Assembly (NCBI GenBank): GCA_001466705.2
Contig: LATX02000184.1
Coordinates: 1 to 64,000 of the forward strand
Length of the DNA: 64,000 nt
Reading direction: 5' to 3'
Origin: Moniliophthora roreri
Taxonomy: Eukaryota > Basidiomycota > Agaricomycetes > Agaricales > Marasmiaceae
A program made the translations under genes and the position numbers. The stretch's first letter is position 1. Each line of letters starts with the position of its first letter. The notes beneath the pieces are model-generated. The model had not been told where the DNA came from, searched no databases, and saw only the letters and a list, made by a program, of their open reading frames with translations. Positions 33,881 to 45,941 of the stretch are shown piece after piece.

Positions 33881-35560
33881 CGGATCGCAGATCGTCCGGC
33901 GGATGGGTGCTTACAGTCGAGCGCTTTGCTTTCCTCTCCGACGTCGCCTTCTCGCATGCTCTGCCAGCCTCTGACAATTCGTCAACGCCCCCAGAGGGCT
34001 CGAGAATACGTTACATGGCGATACAGGATGTTCATTTTAAGGCATGAAGACCCTGGGAGGATAAGAATTGGGTATGCAATTAAGCACCTTTCAGAGAATC
34101 TTATAGGCGAGAAACACAGCCTAATGATGGGAAGAAGTAGAGCGAAAGAGACCCGCTGGTCACAGTGTGATGGGCACGGGCTGTCGCCAAACAGAGGGAC
34201 ACCGAGTCTAGAGTGCGAACGGCTGGTGTTGACACGTGGATGGCCACATGTGATTGCGAAAGAATCGGTATGACGCGACGAGAGAAAGATAATTGCAGTT
34301 CCATCGTAGATATTCGAAAATCAATCTGTGTTCATGACAGAGTTAGCCGTCGTTGATTATAGCACTGTAGCGGTACAGTAGGATCCAAATGTGTACGAAA
34401 CTAGAACCTTCATAGAGGATCAGGGGAGAGACGATAAGTAGAATGGGCTGCTCAGAACGACGAGCCACACACTCTGCCCAGGAGCATTGGGGTGAACACC
34501 ACATCGTGATTAGCAGGGAATGCCCATCGTGTCGGAGTATGACTTGGCTAGACTTGGCTAGCATAAGCTGCTGGCTTATGATAGAGGATGAGTTACCTTG
34601 CGCACGGTAGAAGCTAGAAACGCATACCCCCTCGTAAAAATTTGCCCTGTCTGGCTAGTATCCATCCTCGCAGCAGCGCGCATTCATTCTGGCCTCCCCC
34701 CTCGGGCTCGTTCCGGAAAACATAGAAAGCGCCTCTAGAGAGAATCGGAGCAGAACTACTTGGCATCGGTGCACGAGAGCCAAGTTCTGACTCGGAGCTG
34801 TGCTTTTGAGTCGGCTGGTCCAGGTATTGGTTGACAAGTCTTGTTCGGAAGGACGGTCGGTATCTCCTGATATGAGCACCATGAGATGTCTTCGCAAAGC
34901 TTTTCCCGAGCGTATTTCTTCTGGGGTTCCTGCAAGGTAAAGAGTTGCTTCAGGTGGAAACTCGGAAGGAGATCCATCCTACGCACCACTCATCATCCAG
35001 AGGCCAGAAACCTTGATTTCTCAAATGATTTTCCCAATAGCAGCTCCTTTGGTCGTCTCCCAGAAATCTTCCAATGTAAGGTCGTCAGAAGCTGAAGTAT
35101 GCCCATCCGAGTCAACGAGACATCACTGCATCGAGAGCGGCATTGATTGGACTAGAGAGGAGTACAGGTGAGCACTCGAAGCATTAATGGTAGCAAATAC
35201 CGAACGAAGACGCACCATGCTCGAAAAAACCAATTGCTGGTGTGGAATTGGGCGGGAGAGCTCAGAGGAGAGCTTTGAAGATTTGGGTGAGGCGTTCAGT
35301 TATCCGGAGCCGGAGTGGATCAACACGGCCCCGGGCACATCGCCACAAAGAACCTCTTCAACATCATTTGAAGCACGTTTCCAAGGTTGGAACAAACTCA
35401 CACATTAGTAAATAGGTTGCTTCTTACTGCTTCCTATCCTCGAAACCACTCCCTCAGTCATCGATACGGCGAGAGTACCAAACCGAGCGAGGTAAAGTCG
35501 ACTGCTGGTGCCGGATATTGCATTTTCGGAAGCTGCTGGAATAATACGGTCACCTTCACA
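33881..35560. other. Intergenic, no supported gene
   Basis: Only short frames. The right part (about 35190-35560) may hold the first exons of the MYND-family relic that follows, but no domain is recognisable there. Confidence 0.3.
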
Positions 35561-36501
35561 TATGTCGGTCACAGTGCGCCTTCAATGGTTCATCCAATTT
35601 CTAGGCATGCTAATGCTCCCCTCCCTAGCTCCCGGAAAACATGGGCTACAAAGGTAGGTCTATATACTATCAGAGCATTCTTGTCCATCGTGCACGACAA
35701 CGATATAGCTCCGGTAGTAAGGCCATCGTTGGACTCCGCAGACTTGGAAATCGCCCTTCCTCTCCTCTCTCCAAAGACATTTCTATTCTGGATAATGCTT
35801 TGGACGCATTGATTCTCCTGGGCCAGAATATGGGAATTCCATCATTCCGTGATCAGACATTGGGCTACATCAAAAACAATTGGGAAGCGTGCATCGGTCC
35901 TTGGGTCGAATTCTTTTTTGACCATTATGCCCTTCCTGATACTGAAGGAGCAAACATTGGTTTTATTGACAAAGTCTATTTTGCTATCGGGCTTATCATC
36001 TGTTATCCGAAAGCATATAGCGCTACCTCAGATGCAGGGAGGGATCAGTTGTTGCGCATGGCTCCATACCTCCCGACATACTCGTCCAGAGTATGGCTCA
36101 AGCTCATGCACCTGGACCCTGTGCATTGGACGCTCCAGTATTGGTGTTCCATACTTAATTACATCATTCACATACCGGGCAGTTCCTTGCCTTTCGTCGA
36201 GACCCTCACTAATGCCAGCCCCGGATATGACCTGGTCCACATTTGCGTCCGATACCTCAATCGCGTTACCCGTAGTATCGACGTAATGGACGATCTCGAA
36301 TTAATTGTCTTCCGGGAAACCCTGTCCATATTTGCCTTCTCTCTAGGCTTCGATACACCGTACGCAGCACCCCTCAATATCATTTTTCTCCAGTATGGCG
36401 GTGCACCAGTACCGTTTACAGTCTGGATAGTAATCCTGGGTGCTACCTTGCGTTTTAGGGTGTTGGCTTCTGGGAGAAGAACTTGGACACAAGCGACCTA
36501 G
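35561..36501 (+). pseudogene. MYND-family protein relic, helical repeat part only
   Basis: A long alpha-helical segment such as precedes the zinc finger in many Agaricomycete MYND proteins. It reads KTWATKVGLYTIRAFLSIVH, IALPLLSPKT, then ISILDNALDALILLG, then WEACIGPWVEFFFDHYALPD and further helices to 36501. The reading frame shifts by one base between LLSPKT and ISILDN (about 35780), where one A appears to be missing. No MYND finger follows before the next gene, so the C-terminal part is lost. The partner relic at 42759-43993 has the finger but lacks most of this middle part. Confidence 0.5.
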
Positions 36502-38184
36502 TGTGACGATGGATGTAAGCGAATGAACGGAACCTTCGGCGTTAAGAACGGCAGCTACACCGTCTTTTGCACCGATAATGACGCTATCGGCCCCGGAAAC
36601 AGATGAGAGATGTAGCCGTCAGAGCTTTCACAATGATGTAGACATGTGCTAACTATTTCTGCCTTCATTTTGCCTGAGGAATCGGTCAGGATACTTCGTC
36701 CTCCCCTTACTAGCTGTCTTCGCTACCACGTAACCGAATCTCATCAGAAGACAGCAGAAAGTGGGCGAAGAGAGTCAGACTCACAATATCCCCCAACGCC
36801 GAAACCCAGCGTATCTCTATAGTCCACTATCAGTAGCGTTTCATACCCGAACATGCATCGCATACGACTGAACGTTGTGTGTCGTCGGTATGGCTTCATC
36901 TCTTCAAAATCAGTACCAGTGTAAAAGGATGGAGAGAATATCTGAACGTACAGATCTCCTTCGTTAACATACTTGCGAACCGCACTCTGCTATGCAATCT
37001 CAAGAACCGATAATGGGTTGACAGGTCCTCGATCATCGCTTGCATTTGTACCATTCACCCACATCAGCTATTCCGCCTTCAAGACCAAAAATTGAGTTGG
37101 ATTAGGTGCGAAATCACCCGGAGATGTCCGTGAAGACAGAGCGAGTCAGCCAACGGAATGTTCAACGCTCAATATCCCAGCATGTGAACGTCCTTGCAAC
37201 GATAGGTAGAAAAGCTATTAGGGTACATTACTGTAAAAATGGCTACGATGGGTGTGTGGAGTCTCGCACCTTGTCAAATTTCTTCGCCGCTCGTCCATCG
37301 TATTTCATCTCGGTTCCCTCGATCTCTGTATCCTTTTCGATAACTGAAGTCTGTTCTATGGTCGTAGGTCATTATTCAACGGCTGAAAGAAGGCCAGGCC
37401 GAGCTCACCAGGTGCCATGTGAGCCAAGAGATCAAGCTATAAGTTTGATAACCGAGAAAGTCTTCCCTCGATGAAAATGGTATATGATTATCACTTCCAA
37501 GAGACAAGCGACGAAGCGAGCTGGTTCTCACGCGCGCCTCCTGAAACTCGACTACCATCACTTCCTGTTCAAGGGAAAATCATTATTCTGTTCATCTCAC
37601 TCGCAATTCTGAAACTTGAAGACTAATTTCGCTCCAGGTACTCACCGACAATACTCGAAGACCCGGTCAAATTACAGCATAACCTTCAAGCAACCAATAA
37701 TTCAGAACATCACGACTATTAGCCCAGTCCGTTTGATCTACATGGAAGGAGGGCCGTCATTCACGGAGGGTAGTAGACTCGTCAAGACCAGGTGCGCATC
37801 ATTTCTGACCTACTGTGTTCTCTATTGTGACTCACCCAGTTCCTCAACAGCTGCAGACGTTCTGCGCATTCACAGCCAGCTCTACATATGGGTCGACTGT
37901 TATTGCCATATACCCCTTTGTCCCGTAATCATCAGTACACTCTGTTTACGCTCTGTCAGTTGCTGTACAGCTTTCCTTAGCTTTCTTTAGCCTTGTTCGC
38001 TTCAACCCTCGTTGTACACACGTCATTCTCTTCGGTACCCTGTGGTTCGATGATGAAAACCTGGGCCCTCGCCAGCGCGCATTGTGACTCCTTATTGGGT
38101 ACCTGGGCAATGGCATCCAGCGCCCGGGCATGATATAAGGTTGTCATTCGCCCCACACCAGTGCCCCCCCAATTGACTGCGAAG
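36502..38184. other. Intergenic, no supported gene
   Basis: No domain found on either strand. Frames of about 120 codons at 37106-37474 and 37616-37990 are unsupported. Confidence 0.3.
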
Positions 38185-40082
38185 ATGGAGCTCTTCGCAA
38201 CCTTCCTTCTTGCCACGTTCATTCTCTTATCGCTGCGTTTGGCAGGAAAGCATTTCTCGGATCCATTAAAGTGGTCTCCTGGTCCAAAGCTAGCCAAATG
38301 GACACGGTTGTATCGATTCTACTATGACAGTATCGTAGGCGGTGGTTGGCTTCGTCATCTTCAGGAGTTGCACGAAGAATATGGTGAGTTTGAGCTCACA
38401 CCGTTATCTTGAATCCTTGCTCATGTATGGCTACTTCTTCAGGTCCTGTTGTAAGGGTCGGGTACAACGAGGTCTCTTCTCTGTTTCTGTTGTGATCAAG
38501 CAGGTACTCAATGTTTGTCCTAGTTGCATTTCGCCGATCCCAACGCCTATGCCGACATCTACTCCTCACCTACCAAATTACCTAAAGAGCCACGCCTTTA
38601 CGCTACTTTTGAACTTGGGCTACCACCGAATGTCTTCTCCACGGTTGATCCGAAAGAGCATTCGGTAATGAAATCCATGCTGGGCTCGTTCTTCTCAAGG
38701 CAAGGGGTACTCAAACTCGAACATGTTATCCAGGAGCGTGTAAGTCATGCACTGCCGATCATTTGTTGCTACTATACTTACTTATACATCTAGGTTGACA
38801 AACTCATCTCGCAGCTGGTCAAGAATCACAAATCTACTTCTGCCAATATGAACTGCGCCTTCCGTTCTGTTACCCTCGATGTAATCATCCTTTACGTCCT
38901 CCGAACCAACCTCGACGCAACCTCGTTTCCTTCTTTCAACCATCCCGCTATTCACGCAACAGACACTGCCAACGCACAAGTATACGCCCTCAGACACACA
39001 CTCTGGCTGGGACGTACCCTTAATTATCTTCCGAGATGGCTAGTGTTGCTGCTCGCTCCTTCATCAAGACCCATACTAGAAGTGAAGGGGCAGGTTGAGG
39101 ACCTGGTCGATGCAGCCTTAAAGGACTCCCATAATCCCGAATATGACCCCAATTCCGGTCCTGAACGAAACGTGTTCCATACCCTCATCAGTAATGCTCG
39201 CTCGGAGGAGATGACGACAACTCGGGTAACGAGGGACTGGCTCATCTGTACGGCCGGAACGCTTCATGTTGCTGGAAGTGATACCGTCGGGAATGCATGC
39301 ACTATCGGGAGTCGTTGTCTGATCCGAGACGACAGAGTGCGTACCAAGTTGGTGCAGGAGTTGGAGACGGCATGGCCAGATAAAGAAAGCCCGATGCCTC
39401 TAGAACGTCTGGAAAAGCTACCATACTTAGTGAGCGGAGATCTCGAGTGGCTTCTATCCCTCCGAACTGACTCATCTGTTATTTAGACTGCTGTCATCAA
39501 AGAGAGCCTGCGGTTGTCATATGGCGTGTTAGTCCAATGCAAAGGGTAGTTCCTGATTCAGGCGCTGTCATTGCCGGTCACTCGCTTCCTCCTGGAGTAC
39601 GTATATCAGCACCAACAAGACCAATGCATTCTAACTCTTATCGTTCCAGACAATTGTGTCTACTGCCAACTCCTTCGTACATATGAATCCAGACGTCTTT
39701 CCTGAACCAGAAAGCTTCTGTCCTGAACGATGGCTCGAAGACAAGGATCGCACCCTAGACCGGTACCTGGTATCGTTTGGGAAGGGACCCCGCAGTTGTC
39801 TCGGGATCAAGTAAGCCAGACATTCCCGTTGTCTTAGCATTAGCTGACGTTGCTTTCAGTCTCGCATGGTGTGAATTGTATCTGATCATGGGTAATGTGT
39901 TCCGAAAGTTGAACTTGAGCAGTGATAGCGATCTATGGTGTGTCCAGATGAAAGGGTACTGTACTGCATCATGCTAACGCAATGATGATTCTTTCAGGTC
40001 GGAGGTCCGTTTCAAGGAGGTTTTCGTACCGGTGTATGAAGGGGACGTGTTGAGTGCTACTGCCGAGGAGAGACGTAGTTGA
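38185..40082 (+). pseudogene. Cytochrome P450, paralogue 2, one-base frameshift in exon 5
   Basis: Same 8-exon design as paralogue 1: 38185-38383, 38443-38471, 38524-38739, 38794-39429, 39487-39596, 39650-39810, 39860-39937 and 39998-40082. The anchor (ATFLLATFILLSLRLAG), VAGSDTVGNACTIG, IKESLRL, PERW and FGKGPRSCLGI are all present. Exon 5 is 110 nt where the paralogues have 111. At 39527-39530 the sequence GGCGTGTTAGT lacks one base relative to the siblings (GGCGTGGTCAGC), which throws the frame before MQRVVPDSG. The protein would lose the haem-binding end. All splice sites look intact, so the break is recent or an assembly error. If the base were present it would encode about 504 residues. 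Confidence 0.85.
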
Positions 40083-40366
40083 CGCCTTGTATATGCTCTC
40101 CGTTCACTAGATTTTGACAAAAATCAACGATGTACCAATAGATACATATATTGAGTTTTGTCACATGAGTGAACTTCGCCGCATCTGATAGGGCATGAGC
40201 GCTGTTTCTGACTTCCATCATACCCTGCATTCATTCTATCTTGATCATCTGCACCTCTACTCACACCACTATACATTTGTGCAACATGTGGAGAGCCATT
40301 CGGACACAATCACAAAAACGGCACCCTTGAAAAAGAAAAACTGTCGATAATCACGCCCTATCCACC
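40083..40366. other. Short spacer before the hydrolase gene
   Basis: A 284-bp gap between the end of P450-2 and the start codon of the hydrolase, both on plus. No clear TATA box stands out. Confidence 0.3.
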
Positions 40367-42673
40367 ATGGGTGCTATTCGACATCTGCTTGTTCTTCTCT
40401 CCCTACAAGTTTCGGTTTGGGCTCAGAGAGTTCAGCATCCTCTTCAGCACGCTCAATCCCAAATTCTTACACCAGAAATTGATGATTTCATCCAAGGAAT
40501 TCTCTCTTCATGGAATTCACCTGGCGGTGTCAGTGTCGCAGTCGTCAAGCAAAACGATGGAGATGGTGGATGGCAGGTTGAGACGAAAGGATATGGGATT
40601 GAAAAAGTAGCGGAAAGGAAGAAGATGGATGGCAATTCCATGTTCTGCATCGCATCCAATTCCAAGGTGCGCGTTATTCAGTTTGAGGCTCGCGAGCTGA
40701 TTTTTCATTGCCTTTGATAGCTCTTCGCTACGCTGGCTGTAGGGCTGCTTATTTCCAACGAGAGCCTGTCGCCTCGCATCTCATGGGAATCGAAAATTGC
40801 AGACATCCTGCCCGAAGATATGTGGAAGCTCGAAGACTCAATTGCAACACAGGAAACTACAATTGTCGATGCGATGAGCCATCGTACTGGCCTTCCGTCA
40901 CACGATTTGATGTATAGCCGGACAGATACTATCGAGTCGATTGTAGGTCCCATTCTTTTACCTCTTATTTTCAGCCTCACCGACCACCTCGTAACAGTTG
41001 CAAAAGTCTCGCTACCTGAAACCATCAGCCAGCTTCCGATCGACGTGGCAGTATAACAACATTATGTACGTACTGCTCTCGTATCTTCCTACTAGTCTCC
41101 TCTGGGAGAAGCCACTATTCGCGAGATATGTCAAAGAACATATCTTTGAACCTCTTGGGCTGAACTCCACCACGTATTCTCCTTCGGTCGCCATGCGTAG
41201 TGGACATCTCGCGGATCCTATCGCCAGGGAAGGCATCATCATGTCAGAAGACACATTTGGGAAGGGTAAGACACGAGCAATGAGGTATCCTGGCTGGTTC
41301 CTTGACCAGAGCGAAGATGGAAATTGTACGTGCATTTCCGGGCCTCTGAAGCGCAGCTCGCTTATAGCGATGTCTTCCAGATGTGTCTGGAGCTGGCGGC
41401 GTCATCATGAGTGCAAAAGATGCGGTAATTGCAATTCTTTGGGTCGTTGTCTCGTTCAGCCGCTTACTCCGTGCTTTCTCGTAGGCTACTTGGCTGCAAG
41501 TTCTCCTTCTGGAAGGCCAACACCCCGAAACACACGAACAAATCATACCAAAAGAAGTCGTTCGCAAGGTAGCATCTGGGATTACTGTGCAAACAGCTGA
41601 ACCGTATGTATCAGTCCCCATCTCCATTTCTCGACGTTAATGGCTCCAACAGGAGGTTTCCTGAATTGTCACCTGTGGTGTATGGTGGCGGCCAAGAAAG
41701 GGGATCTTACCGAGGACACAGTACGTTCACTGCCATCTCGTCTCATATGATTTCTTTGCGACTCATGCACGTTAGACTACATCGAGCATAGCGGCAGTAT
41801 TCTTGGTAAGAACATCTCAACCTCCCATCTACCCGCTCTTACTTATCAATTGAACTAATACAGGCTACAGAAGCAGGATTACCCGTCTTCCTGACTCCAA
41901 GTTTGGCGTCGCGGTATTCACTAACGACCACGATTATGGCTCCTACTTGCATGAAATCATCAAATTCCGTATCATAGATAGTTTTCACGGTTTGGAACCA
42001 GTTGACTGGGACTCGCGGTACGTTTGCTTACCAACTTTGCTTGTATGAGTGCGATGCTAACAAAGTGATGCAGAATGAAGCACCTTCTCCGTGAAGCGCA
42101 TGAAAAACGTATCTCGAGGGAAAAACCGAGACCAAAGAACCCAAATCCACCTCCGTTACCTCTCGAACGACTTGCAGGCCTATACAGGAATCCGGGCTAT
42201 GGCGACATCGAACTGTGCTATGTCAACCGGCGTTCACATGTACAATCAGAATCATGTCGGAAATTAGTGGACGAGCAGCCAGTGGTTCTACCTGGAGCCA
42301 TAAACGACAGTGTACCCACTCTCCTCACTCGATGGGACAGGTACTGGGATTCGCATGCCAAGCTGGAGCACTTTGATGGATCATTTTTCAACTTCACGGA
42401 GCTGGATAGTAGGGTATGCGCGTCCTGATCCATAATCTGACTACTAACCCATTCGTGTGCCATGTAAAGCCCACAGATGACGAATCGGATCCGTACTGGA
42501 CAGGTACCATTCAGGCCACTGGGGATGAACTGACTGCCGAATTCGTCGTGGATGCTGATGGAATCGTTGGGTTTGGTATCACAGGTGGGATATGGGGTGC
42601 TGGAGAAGGTGTTCATGGCCCTGTCGGGAATAGTGTCCAGGAAAGGGCAGAAGTATGGTTTAACAAGGTCTAG
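40367..42673 (+). CDS. Secreted serine hydrolase of the beta-lactamase/transpeptidase-like family
   Basis: Class C beta-lactamase fold serine hydrolase, fungal type. Likely an esterase or amidase rather than an antibiotic-resistance enzyme. Ten exons were read: 40367-40666, 40721-40942, 40998-41325, 41381-41424, 41485-41603, 41653-41720, 41776-41805, 41864-42017, 42074-42413 and 42470-42673 (602 codons). A signal peptide covers about residues 1-19. Ser97-x-x-Lys100 (SNSK) is the nucleophile motif and Tyr193-Asn-Asn (WQYNN) the second motif. EHSGSILG lies where the third (H/K-x-G) motif belongs. The last 170 residues form the usual C-terminal beta-rich lipocalin-like domain. Every intron keeps frame, so the gene appears intact. 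It may act on ester or lactone substrates; linkage to the P450s is positional only. Confidence 0.82.
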
Positions 42674-42758
42674 GTTGATCCCTGCTTGTACGCTTATTGA
42701 AAAGACTTGCAAGAGATGTACAACAGAAACTATGAATGCTATACACGTTTACCGTGAT

Positions 42759-43448
42759 TCATCCTCGCCGGTCCGTAGCCTCCAACGGCAAGCTGTATAT
42801 TATTCCCTCTGGATATGCACGTCCAAGGCCTACACCTGTGGTATCGGGGAAGAAAGCCAGTACTAGCATCTGTGTATCCTTCACCGACATATACTGGTCC
42901 CCCAGCAGCTGTGGATGTTTCGTGTCTTCAAGTCCCTTGTCTTTGATGACGTCCTCGATATGTCGGATGCTGAGACGCGCCAAAGCGTAAAGCCCGATCT
43001 CATGAGTTTCCTTCTGCGAGAAATCGAGCACTACAAGGCCCCGATTTTCAGATGCCCTCCGCAAATGCAAGCCGTGGCCTCTATCGTTGAAAGCAGAGGG
43101 ATCGAACGATGTCGGTGTAACAAGTTTGAATAGACCATTGAGGATAGCTCGAAGGTGCTTCTCGGCGTAAAATGTCATCGCGCTGGTGAAGAACGCATGG
43201 TCTAAGTATGATGGATTAGGATGTACGTCTTGACGAGCGTGATCAGTATTTGCACATTCGTTACTAAAAGATGAGACGGCAGTACCTTTCAACATTTTTC
43301 TGAAATTGCCGCACTTGTCTCTGTGACTAGTTTTCCAATGCTTCCTACTGCACATACGAGAGCAGTACATCGCGTTCTCGCACGCAGAGCAACGAAGGAA
43401 TCGCCGAAAGCCCTTGGAAGTCCCAATTGGAAGATCGGCCTCTCTCAA
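42759..43448 (-). pseudogene. MYND zinc-finger protein, C-terminal part
   Basis: A MYND-like zinc cluster, CSACENAMYCSRMCSRKHW, then SHRDKC, fits the second half of the C-C-C-C-C-C-H-C pattern. The first cysteines probably lie in the preceding exon (CPLREAD just beyond 43448). Downstream, MTFYAEKHLRAIL and ETHEIGLYALARLSI resemble the C-terminal region of mushroom MYND proteins. A stretch at about 43232-43288 could be a 57-nt intron that happens to stay in frame. MYND fingers bind proline-rich partners. Together with the fragment at 43727-43993 this looks like one gene that lost its middle. Confidence 0.55.
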
Positions 43449-43726
43449 TGGACACTAACAACACCATGATTAAATGATGAATCGGTGCAAAAGGAATAAA
43501 TACTCACCGAAATATAGCTGCAAACTGACTCGGATCAACCCAAAACTACCGGACCTTTCATGCGATCCTTTATGAGTTGCAGTCTCCTCGCTCTGGCTTT
43601 ACACCGCTCCCAAACCGCCCAAAAACAGGCTCTTATCGGACCTGAGTGGTTCTTCAAGTCCTCTGTCGACAACGCAACGCATGGCCTCCCGGGAGTGTTG
43701 TGAAACTTCTGGATATACTAGATACA

Positions 43727-43993
43727 TTAATACAATCCATAGTCTGCATCCACGAAGTCGAATAAGAGCTTCAACCATGGCCCAATTGATGAAGTCCAAT
43801 TTGCTTTGGTGACGCCTATGTGAGTTTCTGAAGCATCGTCACTAAGGACGGCCAGAGCATCCAGAGCTGTGATAGTTTTGTTGTCAAAAGATGAGGTATT
43901 AATGGGGGCTCGCCGAGTTCGAGTTGGTGTAGAGCCACGACGGCTGCTCGCGGAGAAGCAAAACGTTGTTTGCTTCGCGAAATTCGTGTTCAT
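43727..43993 (-). pseudogene. MYND-family relic, N-terminal helical fragment
   Basis: Contains TITALDALAVLSDD and SIGPWLKLLFDFVDADY, matching ILDNALDALILLG and CIGPWVEFFFDHYA of the relic at 35.9 kb. Just beyond the end of this match the frame closes, and the next sequence toward the finger (43449-43726) does not continue the family. A large internal deletion is the simplest reading. Confidence 0.45.
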
Positions 43994-44963
43994 TGAAATT
44001 ATTACTATCCTGTCCCTCCATTGTAACTGCGATAATTTTGGTGAGTATACTAGGCTATGTATTACAACAAGAAGTTACTTACAGGCCAGCCGGCGAGCGA
44101 CTCGGAACGAGGCAGTAGTTTCAGGAGACCTCAACCTAAGCTACTTTCTGACGACTAAGATGCATTATATTGAGGGAAATTCTGAGGATACTCACCAGCA
44201 GTCTTATCACCCCAGTTTGTGTAGAGAATGCAGCTAGAAGGTGAGTGAAAGAACAAAGAATCAATCACGAGCGGTGCACAACGTTGTGTGTTTCGACCAC
44301 GATTACCATTTACCCACCTTGTTTTCGATCCACTCATAAATCTGTCAGCGGATATATTAACCCTCAGTACCGTGTAGGATTGAAGTCAGAATGCTGGTAG
44401 CACCGCCTCGAAACTTGTTCACAACGCAGGCAGCCGCAGCTGGTGACAGAGGGTGAGCTCGGATCGCCTTATAAGTTATTCTCAGCTATTGATGCTTAAC
44501 AAGGCTCCAGCCATATGCTATTATCGCAAGAATAGATGCCAAATTTTGGATGGATGTTTGAGGAGGGAAGGACTGCAGCGGTCAGGGAGGAGAGAGTCTG
44601 CTACTGTAAACATGAAAAATCGTACGTCGTCCAAACTCAGTCCTTGGCGGATAAATCCTCACTCGGCCTTCATAGGCTTTCAATTCATACACCTTTCACG
44701 GCGACATATATGCTTTCCTGATACCTGGTCATACTGTCGTCTCCTCAAGTTGGGTGCCTACGAGTCACCATGTCCGACACTGAAACGCTTCAGAAAACTA
44801 TACCTTGACTGCACCCCAGCTCCTTTCAATCGTTGTGCAGGGCCGGCGGGGACTCGGAACCACACACGATGCCCATGACGACGGATATCAGACTCTGATT
44901 ATTATCAGGACAATAATTGCGGATTTACCACGTCGTCTTCACTGGCATTTTCCCCTTCATATC
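43994..44963. other. Intergenic, no supported gene
   Basis: A short start at 44770 (MSDTETLQKTIP) stops after 12 codons and was not joined to the downstream gene. No other feature. Confidence 0.3.
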
Positions 44964-45941
44964 ATGAAGAAATACCTCACATTTCGGAATGCTCACATCA
45001 TCGTCCTCCTCTACCCCATAACCTTACAAATTGGGTTCCCGTTCGTCTCCAACTCGACGCAAGTCCTGATAAAGGAACACCTGAAAACCTTCACCGCCAT
45101 TTACACCACCCTCTGCTTCTCAATCATCATGCATGCTATGCTTGCAACATTCGTTTTGAGATTGTCGTGCAAGCTCATATTCCTGTACGCCACTCGTTGG
45201 CGTGGGCTAGAGGTGGAGTCACCGAGTCGTTCCGAATCCGAGAAGCAGCGGGCAAAGGAAAGAGTTCAAGCAGAGTGGAGAGCCTTCTATGTTCATGCTG
45301 CGATGCAAGCCGTGACGGTCATGAACATGGCGGTTTTCACTCGAGTAGGGCACACTGGCATCGCTGCAGATTCGTTGGCCAATTTGCACAGCATCATCGC
45401 TTCTGCTCTCTTTTCCGGCCTCTGCTGGCGCATTCCTATTGGTGTAGCACATGGTATCGGTCGCCTACTCGGGCGGGAACTCATAAAGGGCTTATTTGCG
45501 TCCCGGCGAAACAGATGCATTGCCAGTACTACCCTGCTCATCCTCCTACCTCTCATCTGTCGCTTCACATCCATGACTGACATTGCGTTTGTCCGGATGA
45601 CCGAGGCTTACATGAGCATATATGCAACCTGGTTCTGGGTCGACGCGATCAATTTCTTGTATCAGTGCATCTTTGGTACCCAGCGTGACGAAGAAGACAG
45701 GTGGACATTACTTGGAACAGTCATGAGCACGGCTATGGCATTCTTCTTTATGCAGGATGCATACAGGGATCTGGGCTGGGTTATGGGGACGATCTTGACG
45801 CTTTGGAGAATGCTAGAGTACGGAATGTTTATCCTCCTAATCATAGGGATAGTGATTATGTGCGCAGGATACCTGTTCCTCACTCCAGAACAGCGTGCGG
45901 GTTCAGTGGTAGAGAAGGCGGAAAGTGAAGTACCAGTATAG
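44964..45941 (+). CDS. Multi-pass membrane protein of unknown function
   Basis: A single-exon frame. Start set at the first in-frame ATG, 44964 (325 codons), because the 53 codons upstream begin with TTG. About eight hydrophobic segments can be seen, for example IIVLLYPITLQIGF, TLCFSIIMHAMLATFVL, SIIASALFSGLCWRIPI, STTLLILLPLICRF, GTVMSTAMAFFFM and FILLIIGIVIMCAGYLFL. A charged loop (SRSESEKQRAKERVQAEW) lies between the second and third. The short C-tail is acidic. There is no catalytic motif and no similarity to known transporters that I can recognise. It might be fungal-specific. Confidence 0.65.
   Translation: MKKYLTFRNAHIIVLLYPITLQIGFPFVSNSTQVLIKEHLKTFTAIYTTLCFSIIMHAMLATFVLRLSCKLIFLYATRWRGLEVESPSRSESEKQRAKERVQAEWRAFYVHAAMQAVTVMNMAVFTRVGHTGIAADSLANLHSIIASALFSGLCWRIPIGVAHGIGRLLGRELIKGLFASRRNRCIASTTLLILLPLICRFTSMTDIAFVRMTEAYMSIYATWFWVDAINFLYQCIFGTQRDEEDRWTLLGTVMSTAMAFFFMQDAYRDLGWVMGTILTLWRMLEYGMFILLIIGIVIMCAGYLFLTPEQRAGSVVEKAESEVPV

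Noticed and set aside
12760..40082. Complete secondary-metabolite gene cluster
   Set aside because: Methyltransferase, FMO, SDR relic and P450s are present, but there is no synthase or dedicated transporter. The spacing is wide and filled with transposons and unrelated genes.
44805..44963. N-terminal extension of the membrane protein
   Set aside because: It starts with TTG, has no ATG and no usable upstream splice donor, so the ATG at 44964 was used.
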